From NCBI RefSeq assembly GCF_918698115.1, contig NZ_CAKKLV010000022.1:1-64000 (forward strand): a DNA stretch of 64,000 nucleotides. The letters are read 5' to 3'. The position numbers and the translations under genes were made by a program. The notes beneath the pieces were generated by a model. That model searched no databases and was not told the origin of the DNA. It saw nothing but the letters and a program-made list of their open reading frames with translations. Below are positions 17,558 through 26,237 of the stretch, piece by piece (position 1 is the stretch's first letter; each line of letters opens with the position of its first letter). This DNA is from Peribacillus sp. Bi96. GTDB taxonomy: Bacteria > Bacillota > Bacilli > Bacillales > DSM-1321.

Positions 17558-18136
17558 TTACAGACTTTTCGCTTCCACATTTTCCGGAAGCTTGAAAGGG
17601 TTCTCGGTATTGATCCGGTCATAAAACATCATCCCATTTAAATGATCTAACTCATGTTGGAACACGATTGAAGCAAAGCCCTTCAGGCGCATCTCTATTT
17701 CCTTACCATTACTATCCACCGCTTTAATTTTAACCCGTTCATAACGCGGTACATAGCCTTTAATATCACGGTCGACTGAGAGGCAGCCTTCACTTTGCGG
17801 TAAATAAATCATCGTAGCGGAATGACTAATAATTTTCGGATTCACAAGGGCATATTCATACAGCTTCCCTTTTTCATCTGGAAAATATAAGACGAACATG
17901 CGTTTATTCAAGCCTATCTGATTTGCAGACAACCCGACACCTTCACGTAAGTTGTATTTCTTTTGGAGTTTTGGGTCCTGGCTGTTTTTCAGATATTGCA
18001 TCATGCATTCCAACGTTTCACGATCTTCATCTGAAATCGGCAGGCTGACTTCATCCGTTACCTGACGCAGAATTGGATCTCCTTCTCTAACAATATCCTT
18101 CATCGTAATTATATAGTCTTTTATAAATTTACTCAT
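17558..18136 (-). CDS. def: peptide deformylase
   Basis: The 192-residue enzyme carries the three deformylase motifs: GVGLSANQIG (motif 1), EGCLSV (motif 2, metal-binding Cys) and QHELDHLNG (motif 3, HExxH). It removes the formyl group from the N-terminal methionine of new proteins using Fe2+ (or Zn2+). Length and the insert between motifs 1 and 2 fit the type 2 deformylases of Gram-positives (B. subtilis YkrB/DefB). The frame may begin at 18136 or at an internal Met (residue 12) that aligns better with YkrB; neither has a strong binding site. It stands alone, not next to fmt. Confidence 0.94.
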   Translation of the reverse strand: MSKFIKDYIITMKDIVREGDPILRQVTDEVSLPISDEDRETLECMMQYLKNSQDPKLQKKYNLREGVGLSANQIGLNKRMFVLYFPDEKGKLYEYALVNPKIISHSATMIYLPQSEGCLSVDRDIKGYVPRYERVKIKAVDSNGKEIEMRLKGFASIVFQHELDHLNGMMFYDRINTENPFKLPENVEAKSL

Positions 18137-18393
18137 AAAAATTCACACTCTTCTACCATTTTATTTTTCATGACTTAGACCTTTTCACTTTAGCATTTCG
18201 TATTTAAAAAGTCTAATACGCAGGTTGGATTAAATATTTCAAAATTCCGGACACCATTCTTAACTTTTTCATAATAGAAATGATATTTTCTTGACTTTAA
18301 CATTATTTACCTTCATTTTAGAGCATAAAGACCTATAGATTACATGTTTAAAAATTCTATACTGAATATATATTCCTTAAAGGAGATGAAAAG

Positions 18394-20118
18394 TTGAACT
18401 CGAACTCTAAATTAGTTTCGAAGTTGCTGCCGTTCTTAACGGCTTTCATTGTGATAATTGGCGGAATCAGTTGGTATGTTGTAACTCAGTCAAAGGATAC
18501 GGTCATCCCATTTTCTTCGGTAGAAAAGACGATTAAAGCCCAAAATGGAGCCCTTGTCTCTATTGAAGAAAAAAGAAATGGCACTCTTCACATCACCACA
18601 CCAGATGGAGAATATGTTTCTAATATTCCTCCCAACAGTCAAATGATCAATAAGCTTGTCGAAACTTATAACGTTCAATATTCTTTTTCATCAACTAATA
18701 AATCTGCGTTATGGATTTTAGGCGGATTATTGGCGGCTCTCGTTACAACAGCTGTCATTATACAGAAAAAATCAAAGGGCGGTTTGCGGATCGGCAGTAA
18801 AAAACAAAGCCTTTCCACCCCAAAGCCCTTGCCAGAGATAACATTGGATGATGTAGGCGGTTTGCAAACCGAAATCAAACAAGAAATCCTACAGACTCTT
18901 ACTACATTAAAGGAACCTGAGCGTTCAGAAAAGATTGGAATTAAACCGCCTCAAGGCATTTTATTATATGGCCCCCCTGGAACGGGGAAAACCCTGCTAG
19001 CACAGGCAATCGCAAAAGAGCTTGGTGCAAACTTCTTCTCAACGAGCGGTTCAGCCTTCAACGAAATGTTTGTTGGAGTCGGTGCAGCCCGGGTGCGCAG
19101 CCTTTTCCAAAATGCACGTAAGCAATCGCCAGCTGTCATTTTCATCGATGAAGTGGACGCGTTGGCTGGTAAAAGGAAAGCTCATGGCGGGGAAGAAGGC
19201 GAAAAAACGTTAACTGAACTGCTTGTGCAATTGGATGGAGGCCATCCAAATGAAGGCATTTTATTCATTGCAGCGACCAACCGGAAAGATATGCTCGATG
19301 AGGCATTTCTACGTCCGGGCAGGATCGATTTCTCTTTCCAAGTTCCACTTCCAGATACACAAGGAAGAAAGGAAATCATCGATATCCATACGAAAGGAAA
19401 GCATCTAGCTACAGATGTCCTTGCTTCTCTGGATGAGTTGGCGGAAAGTACATCCGGTTTCTCTGGTGCTGACTTAAGCTCCCTGTTCGATACTGCCTCA
19501 CGACATGCCCTTAGGAATGAACAGGATATGATTCGTAAACAGGATCTTGATTACGCCATTGACCGTACGATACTTGGAGCGACATCACGTACCTTGAATG
19601 ATGTGGATACGAAGCGGCGCGTGGCTATTCATGAAAGTGGACATGCCCTGATTGCAGCTTTGACAAAGCCTGGTTCCGTTCGAAAGGCGACCATCATTCC
19701 GCGTGGGGAAGCCCTTGGATATGTAGCGCCGATACCAAAAGAACTCCATCTGGCAACAGCCAGTGAATTGCTTGATCAAGTCAAAATGATTTTAGCAGGT
19801 GGCGTGGCGGAAAGAATGTATTTAGGAGAACATAGCATCGGTGTAGGCGGAGATGTACAGCAGGCGAAACACCTGCTTGAACAAATGGTCGATACCGGAA
19901 TGCTTCAAGATGGATTTACCCTCACCTTTAATAAAGGTGAGAAGGAGCAAAAGATGCAGGAATTATTCACGAAGGCGATTTCTGAAACGGAAATGTTGAT
20001 TGGCTCGAATCGTCCACAGTATGAAGTGCTCGTTGAGGAGCTATTGAAAAAAGAGACACTCGAAGGATCAGAAGTTCAGCGTATCGTTGATGCTTCAGAA
20101 ATAACCAGTGTATGCTAA
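18394..20118 (+). CDS. FtsH-like membrane AAA+ metalloprotease
   Basis: The 574-residue protein has TM1 (~10-30), a short extracytoplasmic domain, TM2 (~104-124), then an FtsH-type AAA module: Walker A GPPGTGKT (~189-196), Walker B VIFIDEVDAL, pore motif FVG (MFVGVGAARVR) and second region of homology FLRPGRID. The C-terminal M41 zinc protease has HESGH and a downstream Asp in GVGGDVQQA. It should degrade membrane and cytosolic proteins as a hexamer. It is shorter than housekeeping FtsH (~640) and is not next to tilS/hpt, so it is a paralogue. The TTG start follows AAAGGAGATG. Confidence 0.87.
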   Translation: MNSNSKLVSKLLPFLTAFIVIIGGISWYVVTQSKDTVIPFSSVEKTIKAQNGALVSIEEKRNGTLHITTPDGEYVSNIPPNSQMINKLVETYNVQYSFSSTNKSALWILGGLLAALVTTAVIIQKKSKGGLRIGSKKQSLSTPKPLPEITLDDVGGLQTEIKQEILQTLTTLKEPERSEKIGIKPPQGILLYGPPGTGKTLLAQAIAKELGANFFSTSGSAFNEMFVGVGAARVRSLFQNARKQSPAVIFIDEVDALAGKRKAHGGEEGEKTLTELLVQLDGGHPNEGILFIAATNRKDMLDEAFLRPGRIDFSFQVPLPDTQGRKEIIDIHTKGKHLATDVLASLDELAESTSGFSGADLSSLFDTASRHALRNEQDMIRKQDLDYAIDRTILGATSRTLNDVDTKRRVAIHESGHALIAALTKPGSVRKATIIPRGEALGYVAPIPKELHLATASELLDQVKMILAGGVAERMYLGEHSIGVGGDVQQAKHLLEQMVDTGMLQDGFTLTFNKGEKEQKMQELFTKAISETEMLIGSNRPQYEVLVEELLKKETLEGSEVQRIVDASEITSVC

Positions 20119-20167
20119 AATGCGTAATACTCTTTTTCATTAGGTCTTAAGACCTAATGAAATATGT

Positions 20168-20204
20168 AGAGCCTGTTTCCAATCGAACAGGCTCTTTTTT
20201 TTTT
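20168..20204 (+). terminator. terminator after the FtsH-like gene
   Basis: The stem AGAGCCTGTT/AACAGGCTCT with an 8-nt loop is followed by ten T residues. Confidence 0.9.
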
Positions 20205-20251
20205 GATCATATATGGAAGCAAGCCGCAAAGCAGAAATGAATGCGGGTAAA

Positions 20252-20815
20252 TTAACCAGATGGAAATAACTCATCCTCAGTCAAAACGAGATGTTCCTTT
20301 GCACGTTTCAAAGCAAAACGTAAGGCCCTGTTAATCAAAGGTGGCAAAACTGAAAGATGCCCTTCCCCTTCAAACTCCTTGAATTGAACATTCACTCCAC
20401 TATCCTTCAAGGATAATCGTTTTGATAATTCTAAAGCATTTTCGTTCATGCCGCTTTTATGGGGACCCTCCAGCTCTCCCACTCCTAGCAATAAGGAAAT
20501 ATCACCTTCTCCTTGATTTAATCGAGAAATAAACCTATCCTCCTTCTCACGGAACCACTTTTTATTCCAATGAGAGATGGGCTTCCAGCTATATAAGTTT
20601 GAAAAGCATACGGATTTTCAAAAAGAACATATATAGCGAAAAGGCCACCTAGGGAATGCCCGAAGAGCGTTTGGCTATTCTGATCGACCTTAAATCTTTT
20701 ATCAATTTCCGGATTTAAATCCTCTTCTATGAATTTCAGAAAGTTTTCCGCTCCTTCATGTGAAGGCCATGGACTTCCATTGAATGGGGCCATGGATATC
20801 ACAGAAACCCTTTCA
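20252..20815 (-). pseudogene. truncated, frameshifted siderophore-type esterase (BesA/IroE-like)
   Basis: On the minus strand the remnant encodes an alpha/beta-hydrolase esterase from ENFLKFIEEDLNPEIDKRF through the nucleophile elbow GHSLGG and YIAGSPS, then shifts frame near 20560-20570. The second frame continues as NKKWFREKEDRFISRLNQGE and LGVGELEGPHKSGMNENA to the normal C-terminus at 20252. Family members of this type hydrolyse ferric catecholate siderophores such as bacillibactin. The N-terminal half is missing: upstream of about 20815 the sequence turns into antisense of an ABC ATPase. The combination of truncation and a one-base shift means no functional enzyme is made. Confidence 0.85.
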
Positions 20816-21244
20816 TTTCGAAACCGGCAGATCGCAAATTTATCCGGTGGCCAACGACAAAAGGTTTGGCTAGCAATGGCTTTAGCACAGCAAACGGAGA
20901 TTTTATTACTAGATGAACCTACCACCTACCTTGATATGGCTCATCAACTGGAGGTCTTGCAAATTGTTGAAAGACTTAACAGAGAACAAAAAAAAAACAT
21001 TGTGATGGTACTGCATGATATCAACCATGCGTCTCGGTTTTCACATGAAATCATAACGATGAAGGAAGGAGAAATTATTAAAATCGGTACACCGGGCGAA
21101 ATCATTACACCTGCCGTTTTAGAAGAAGTCTTTCGTATTCATGCAAGGGTCATGATAGATCCTGCCAATTGGGCTCCCGTTTGTTTTGGTTATGACAATT
21201 TATCACAACAAGAAGAATATAAAGAAGCCGTTTTATCCAATTAA
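20816..21244 (+). pseudogene. truncated siderophore ABC transporter ATPase (FhuC/YusV type), C-terminal half
   Basis: The plus strand encodes the C-terminal half of an iron-siderophore ABC ATPase: signature LSGGQRQKVWLAMALAQ, Walker B ILLLDEPTTYLD, the switch His in VMVLHDINHASRFS and the FecE-type tail. The Walker A half (about 130 residues) is absent. Upstream of about 20815 the frame runs antisense through the esterase remnant, with no start or binding site. It cannot bind ATP normally. The breakpoint is shared with the esterase remnant, so one deletion probably removed both 5' halves and the divergent promoters. Confidence 0.88.
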
Positions 21245-21260
21245 AAGGTGCAGCATGTAA

Positions 21261-21294
21261 AAGGGATGTCGACATTGTCGACATCCCTTTTTTT
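21261..21294. terminator. bidirectional terminator between the ABC remnant and nagE
   Basis: The perfect 13-bp stem AAGGGATGTCGAC/GTCGACATCCCTT has a 3-nt loop and is followed by T residues. It sits just beyond the nagE stop. Confidence 0.88.
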
Positions 21295-21301
21295 ACACGT
21301 T

Positions 21302-23221
21302 TTATAGTTTTTCCAACTGGATGATACCTGCTGTATTTTGTTTCTGTAACCCTGTCTTCTGCAATTTCACTGCCGTTCCTTCAGGTAAGTTAGTGAATAT
21401 GATAGGAGTGACCGTTGATGGAGCATTCCGTTTTATGAAATCTAAATCAATATCCAGAAGAGGCGTACCTTTTGTTATCTTTTGGCCTTCATGCACATGA
21501 GGTGTAAAGCCTTCTCCATTTAATTTAACTGTATCTAATCCAACATGGATCAGAATTTCCAGACCATTATTCATTTTCAAACCCAATGCATGGTTTGTCG
21601 GGAAGATACTAAGTACCTCGCCATCGATTGGTGATACTAGTTTCCCGTTGACTGGCTCGATAGCAAAGCCGTCGCCCATCATTTTCATCGCAAACACTTG
21701 ATCAGGTACTTGTTCGATCGGTAAAACGGCTCCTTCAATTGGAAGGACAAAATCATTGGCGTCGATAGCTTGGTTTTCTTCCACCCCATCCTCAACTACT
21801 TGTGCAGTTGGATCCATTTTCACTTGGATTGGATTGACGTCATTTTTGACAAGTTGTTTCATTGCATTTGCAACGAATTCTACATTCGTTCCAACAATGA
21901 CTTGCACACTCGATTTATTTAATTTCATGACTCCCCGCGCACCATGCCTTTTTAAGGCTGCTTCATTCACATTTCCTGAATCGGCCACTTCTAAACGTAA
22001 GCGTGTTGCACAGTTATCAATTATCTTTATATTCTCTTTACCGCCAAGATCTTGAAGGAAAAGCGATCCCATATCGGTATATTTATCCCCGGTTTTCACA
22101 ATCGTTTCTTCTTCCACATTTTCCTCATCGTCTTCACGGCCTGGTGTTTTTAAATCCATGATTTTGATGACAAAATAGAAAATCACGAAGTAAACGACCC
22201 CGTATACCAATCCAATCGGTATTAACCATAGCGGTTTTTGCGCAATGCCGAAGTTCAAGAAATAATCAATGGCCCCTGCGGAGAATCCAAAACCATGATG
22301 GATATCCAACATAACAGCGAGTGCCATAGACACCCCGGTTAAAAGGGCATGTATTACATATAATACTGGGGCGATGAACATGAATAGAAATTCAATCGGT
22401 TCTGTGATTCCTGTTAAGAAAGAAGTGAAAGCTAACCCAACAAGCATCCCCGTTACCAATTTACGTTTCTCCTTCTTAGCAGCTGCAATCATCGCTAATG
22501 CTGCAGCTGGAAGGCCGAACATCATGATTGGGAAAAAGCCAGTCATGAAGGGCCCAGCTGTCGGGTCTCCTGCGAAGAAACGATTTATATCACCTGTCGC
22601 ACCATTAAATTCACCAAAAACGAACCAAACCATACTATTCAGGACATGATGCAATCCTACTGGAAGCAATAAGCGATTCAATACGCCGAATACGCCGGCA
22701 CCCAATGCCCCTGCACCTGTAATCCAGTCTCCAACACTATTGATTACATCCTGAATCGGCGGCCAGACAAAGCCGAATATTCCCGCAAGTATAATCATCG
22801 CAAGCGAAGTGATAATCGGGACGAATCTTTTGCCTGAAAAGAATCCAAGCCATTCAGGGAGTCTTATGTCGGAGTATCTATTATATAAAAGAGCTGCAAC
22901 TATACCTGATATAATACCGCCTAAAACAGCCATATCGATATCTTTATTAATTGCTTGTGTTCCATTCGTTAAAACAAAGTAACCAACAAGACCAGCTAAT
23001 GCCGCTGCACCGCTACCGTCTTTAGATAATCCTATTGCAATACCTAAAGCGAATAGTAAGGCAAGATTATCAAAAATCGCTTTTCCCGCGGCCGCCATAA
23101 ATGCTATATCAAGTAAATCTGGCTGACCTAAGCGAAGCAATATAGCCGCTGCTGGCAAAACAGCAATTGGTAGCATAAGAGCTTTACCAATTTTTTGTAA
23201 AAAATTCAACATCGAACTCAT
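21302..23221 (-). CDS. nagE: PTS N-acetylglucosamine-specific transporter, IICBA fusion
   Basis: The 639-residue fusion protein has a membrane-spanning EIIC domain (~1-365; glucose/GlcNAc family GITEPIEF motif), an EIIB domain with phosphorylated Cys in IIDNCATRLR (~400-470) and an EIIA domain with His in LIHVGLDTVKL (~500-639). It takes up N-acetylglucosamine and phosphorylates it to GlcNAc-6-P, the substrate of NagA. B. subtilis NagP lacks the IIA domain, so this enzyme is self-contained. It is divergent from nagAB-nagR, and both promoters carry NagR-type sites. Confidence 0.93.
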   Translation of the reverse strand: MSSMLNFLQKIGKALMLPIAVLPAAAILLRLGQPDLLDIAFMAAAGKAIFDNLALLFALGIAIGLSKDGSGAAALAGLVGYFVLTNGTQAINKDIDMAVLGGIISGIVAALLYNRYSDIRLPEWLGFFSGKRFVPIITSLAMIILAGIFGFVWPPIQDVINSVGDWITGAGALGAGVFGVLNRLLLPVGLHHVLNSMVWFVFGEFNGATGDINRFFAGDPTAGPFMTGFFPIMMFGLPAAALAMIAAAKKEKRKLVTGMLVGLAFTSFLTGITEPIEFLFMFIAPVLYVIHALLTGVSMALAVMLDIHHGFGFSAGAIDYFLNFGIAQKPLWLIPIGLVYGVVYFVIFYFVIKIMDLKTPGREDDEENVEEETIVKTGDKYTDMGSLFLQDLGGKENIKIIDNCATRLRLEVADSGNVNEAALKRHGARGVMKLNKSSVQVIVGTNVEFVANAMKQLVKNDVNPIQVKMDPTAQVVEDGVEENQAIDANDFVLPIEGAVLPIEQVPDQVFAMKMMGDGFAIEPVNGKLVSPIDGEVLSIFPTNHALGLKMNNGLEILIHVGLDTVKLNGEGFTPHVHEGQKITKGTPLLDIDLDFIKRNAPSTVTPIIFTNLPEGTAVKLQKTGLQKQNTAGIIQLEKL

Positions 23222-23267
23222 CTCCCTTGTTCCTAACTTCTTCTATTGATTCTGTTGAATGAGAAGT

Positions 23268-23281
23268 ATAAAGCGTTTTCA
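23268..23281 (-). promoter_or_regulatory. cre-like site (CcpA) upstream of nagE
   Basis: On the minus strand TGAAAACGCTTTAT matches the cre consensus TGWAANCGNTNWCA except near its 3' end. It lies between the probable promoter and the nagE start, where CcpA could block transcription. Confidence 0.55.
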
Positions 23282-23334
23282 TTTTATTAATATAATAACT
23301 TTTCTTTGGATTATACTAGCATAGAAAACATATA

Positions 23335-23351
23335 GATGTCTATACCAATTC
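23335..23351 (-). promoter_or_regulatory. NagR/DasR-type operator upstream of nagE
   Basis: On the minus strand GAATTGGTATAGACATC contains the TGGTATAGACA core known for NagR (YvoA) and DasR boxes. It lies just upstream of a TATAAT-like -10 (23315-23310) that faces nagE. Confidence 0.75.
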
Positions 23352-23418
23352 AGTAGAAAAATTTACTATATCCATTAAATACAGCGGAAATAAGACATTT
23401 ATGAACCTTATTAACAGC

Positions 23419-23455
23419 AACTGGTCTAGACAACCACTAATAAAAACGTTAAAAT
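23419..23455 (+). promoter_or_regulatory. nagA promoter overlapped by a NagR/DasR-type operator
   Basis: ACTGGTCTAGACAACC (23420-23435) is a near match to the DasR/NagR consensus ACTGGTCTAGACCACT. Its TAGACA (23427-23432) also reads as a -35 hexamer, followed after 17 bp by TAAAAT (23450-23455). Repressor bound here would occlude RNA polymerase. A possible extra half site (TGAGACCAATT) lies near 23471-23481. Confidence 0.75.
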
Positions 23456-23524
23456 GAGGACAAAAATATATGAGACCAATTCATGACTCATTCATTAAGG
23501 TTTACTTCATAAAGGAGATTATGT

Positions 23525-24703
23525 ATGAAAACATTCATTATTAACGATCTAATAGTTTATAGCGAAACGGAAACATACAAAAATGGGTACATTAAAGTTG
23601 TGGATGGAAAAATTGCCGAAGTAGGCCCTGTTAACCAGTATAAACATGAAGATGGTATTGAAGTAATCAATCTATCGCCTGATCATCAGGTCATTCCTGG
23701 TGCCATCGATGTTCATATTCACGGGGCATCCAATGCTGATGCAATGGATGCCACATACGAAGCATTATCCACTATGGCAGAAACTCTTCCCAAAGAAGGA
23801 ACAACCAGCTTTCTGGCCACTACAATGACTCAATCTACCGAAGCCATTGAATCAGCTCTTCTTAATGCAGGTAAATATATCGAAAATCAGACTCAAGAAC
23901 ATGCTGAAATAGTTGGGATCCATTTAGAAGGTCCTTTCATTTCACCGGTCCGTAAAGGAGCACAGCCTGAAGATCATATCGTTGATCCTGATGTCACGCT
24001 ATTTAAGAGGTGGCAGGAAACGGCCCAAAACCAAATCAAGCTTGTAACGCTTGCTCCTGAACAACCAAACGGATTAGACCTTGCCGCTCACTTAAGGGGA
24101 ACTGGCGTAGTCGCCTCCATTGGACATTCGGATGCAACTTATGACCAAATAGATGAAGCAATCCAGGCTGGAACTACACACGTCACACATCTTTATAATG
24201 GGATGCGGGGACTTCATCACCGCGAGCCTGGTGTATTGGGCGCAGCTTATCTCAGAGACGAATTGTTTGTTGAACTTATTGCTGATGGCATTCACTGCCG
24301 ACCTGAAATGGTGAAGTTAGCTTATAACCAAATTACCAGTGACCGCATGATTTTGATTACGGACTCGCTTCGAGCCAAATGGCTTGAAAAGGGAACCTAT
24401 GATTTAGGCGGCCAGCCTGTGTATGTTAACGAAACGACAGCTATGCTTTCAAATGGAACACTAGCCGGCAGTATTCTGAAAATGAACGATGCCATTAAGA
24501 ACACCATGCAATATACCGATTGTTCCATGATTGACATTATAAAAATGACGGCTGAAAATCCAGCCAAACAACTTCGTATTTTTGATAGAAAAGGCAGCAT
24601 CCAAGTTGGTAAAGACGCCGACCTTGTTATCTTAAATGAACGATTGGACGTTGAAATGACGTTCTGCAGAGGAAATTTAGCTTTTAAAAAGGAGAATGCA
24701 TAA
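23525..24703 (+). CDS. nagA: N-acetylglucosamine-6-phosphate deacetylase
   Basis: The 392-residue amidohydrolase has the NagA landmarks: PGAIDVHIHGA metal-binding segment, HLEGPFISP, GHSDATYDQ and HLYNGMRGLHHREPG. It deacetylates GlcNAc-6-P to glucosamine-6-P, first step after PTS uptake. The usual ITDSLRAKWLEKGTYDLGG segment is present. AAAGGAGATT precedes the ATG. The stop codon overlaps the nagB start by one base (TAATG), so the two are translationally coupled. Controlled by the NagR box in the promoter. Confidence 0.95.
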   Translation: MKTFIINDLIVYSETETYKNGYIKVVDGKIAEVGPVNQYKHEDGIEVINLSPDHQVIPGAIDVHIHGASNADAMDATYEALSTMAETLPKEGTTSFLATTMTQSTEAIESALLNAGKYIENQTQEHAEIVGIHLEGPFISPVRKGAQPEDHIVDPDVTLFKRWQETAQNQIKLVTLAPEQPNGLDLAAHLRGTGVVASIGHSDATYDQIDEAIQAGTTHVTHLYNGMRGLHHREPGVLGAAYLRDELFVELIADGIHCRPEMVKLAYNQITSDRMILITDSLRAKWLEKGTYDLGGQPVYVNETTAMLSNGTLAGSILKMNDAIKNTMQYTDCSMIDIIKMTAENPAKQLRIFDRKGSIQVGKDADLVILNERLDVEMTFCRGNLAFKKENA

Positions 24704-25437
24704 TGAATATCATTAAAGTACAGGACTACGCGGAAATGAGTCGGACAGCCGCAGAAATAGTACTCGGAAAAGTCAAAGGAAATCCGGATATCAAGCTGGG
24801 CTTGGCAACTGGCGGTACGCCTAAAGGTATGTACGATACGTTGATTGAAGACCACGTGCGTAATCATACTTCTTATGAACATGTAACATCTTTTAATCTC
24901 GATGAGTATATCGGCTTAAAACCAAATGATCCAAACAGTTACCATTATTATATGGATGACTCCTTATTCACTCACATCAATATAAATAAAGAGCGCACTC
25001 ACCTACCAAATGGCACAGCTGATGACACTAATGGAGAATGCAAACGTTATGACGAAATGATTGATTCAGCAGGGGGAATCGACCTTCAGATACTTGGTAT
25101 TGGACAAAATGGGCATATTGGGTTTAACGAGCCTGGAACTTCTTTCGCCTCAGGTACACATGTCGTGACACTTGAGGACTCAACACGCCAAGCGAATGCA
25201 CGTTATTTCGACTCCATAGACGAAGTTCCGACACATGCTGTTACAATGGGCATATCCACCATTATGAAAAGTAAAGAGATACTTCTGTTGATATCCGGAG
25301 AAGAAAAAGCCGAAACCTTGAACAAATTGATGGACGGTGATATTACAGAGGATTTCCCTGCATCTATCCTAAAAAAACATAATAATGTTACAATAATCGC
25401 AGACCAAAAAGCGTTATCCGGAGTGATCATACCGTAA
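24703..25437 (+). CDS. nagB: glucosamine-6-phosphate deaminase
   Basis: The 244-residue enzyme shows LGLATGGTPKGMYD (phosphate loop), SFNLDEYIGL (catalytic Asp) and GIGQNGHIGFNEPG. It converts glucosamine-6-P into fructose-6-P and ammonia, feeding amino sugar into glycolysis. Length matches the short Bacillus NagB, which lacks the C-terminal allosteric extension of the E. coli enzyme. AAAAGGAGAATGC inside the end of nagA is its ribosome binding site. nagR follows after 15 bp. Confidence 0.95.
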   Translation: MNIIKVQDYAEMSRTAAEIVLGKVKGNPDIKLGLATGGTPKGMYDTLIEDHVRNHTSYEHVTSFNLDEYIGLKPNDPNSYHYYMDDSLFTHININKERTHLPNGTADDTNGECKRYDEMIDSAGGIDLQILGIGQNGHIGFNEPGTSFASGTHVVTLEDSTRQANARYFDSIDEVPTHAVTMGISTIMKSKEILLLISGEEKAETLNKLMDGDITEDFPASILKKHNNVTIIADQKALSGVIIP

Positions 25438-25452
25438 AAGGAGCGAAAGTCG

Positions 25453-26175
25453 ATGATTGATAAAAGCTCACCTCTTCCGATTTATGCTCAAATCGAAGAA
25501 CAAATAAAAAGACAAATAGAAAACGGTGAGTTCCAGGCGCACCATGCCCTTCCATCTGAACGTGAATATGCAGAGCAATTCGAAATTAGCCGGATGACCG
25601 TCCGGCAAGCCATAAATAATTTGGTTAATGACGGCTACTTATACCGTCAAAAAGGAAGGGGAACCTTTGTTGCCGATAAAAAGCTGGAGCAGCAGCTCAA
25701 TGGACTGACCAGCTTTACAGAGGATATGAAAGCCAGGGGTCTAAATCCGAGCAGTAAGCTACTGAGCTTTGAAATCATTCCGGCTAATAAGAAAATTGCC
25801 AGTGAATTGCACATTTCCCTTTATGCTCCCGTTTATGAAATAAAACGTATTCGGTTGGCCGATGATGTTCCAATGGCGCTCGAGACTGTGTATATGTCTG
25901 CGAATTTAATTAAAGGATTAACGGAAGAAATCATTAACCTTTCCCTTTACCAATATATAGAGAATTACGTTAAACTTAAAATGGACTATGCTACACAAAC
26001 TTTGGAATCATCGATTGCTTCTGAATTGGAAGTCACCCATTTAGCGATTCCAAAGCACTCGCCCATATTATTCATTCAACGGAATACGTTCCTAATAGAT
26101 GGAACCCCCCTTGAATATGTTAAATCAGCTTATCGTGCGGACAGGTATAAGTTTACTATCACCATAACCAGATAA
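25453..26175 (+). CDS. nagR: GntR/HutC-family repressor NagR (YvoA)
   Basis: The 240-residue protein has an N-terminal GntR winged helix (LPSEREYAEQFEISRMTVRQAINNLVNDGYLYRQKGRGTFVA) and a C-terminal UTRA effector domain that in NagR binds GlcNAc-6-P or glucosamine-6-P. It represses nagA-nagB-nagR and the divergent nagE through the TGGTCTAGACA-type boxes between 23335 and 23435. It is third in the nagABR operon, with AAAGGAGCG upstream, so it is autoregulated. Confidence 0.93.
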   Translation: MIDKSSPLPIYAQIEEQIKRQIENGEFQAHHALPSEREYAEQFEISRMTVRQAINNLVNDGYLYRQKGRGTFVADKKLEQQLNGLTSFTEDMKARGLNPSSKLLSFEIIPANKKIASELHISLYAPVYEIKRIRLADDVPMALETVYMSANLIKGLTEEIINLSLYQYIENYVKLKMDYATQTLESSIASELEVTHLAIPKHSPILFIQRNTFLIDGTPLEYVKSAYRADRYKFTITITR

Positions 26176-26237
26176 CTTGAATATTTTTGCCATCACTATA
26201 ATCTTTTCTTGCTAAAGGTAATCGGAGGGTGTCATAT

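Noticed and set aside
20729..20812. Upstream part of the ABC ATPase frame as its true N-terminus
   Set aside because: It is antisense to conserved esterase sequence; the Walker A half is absent.
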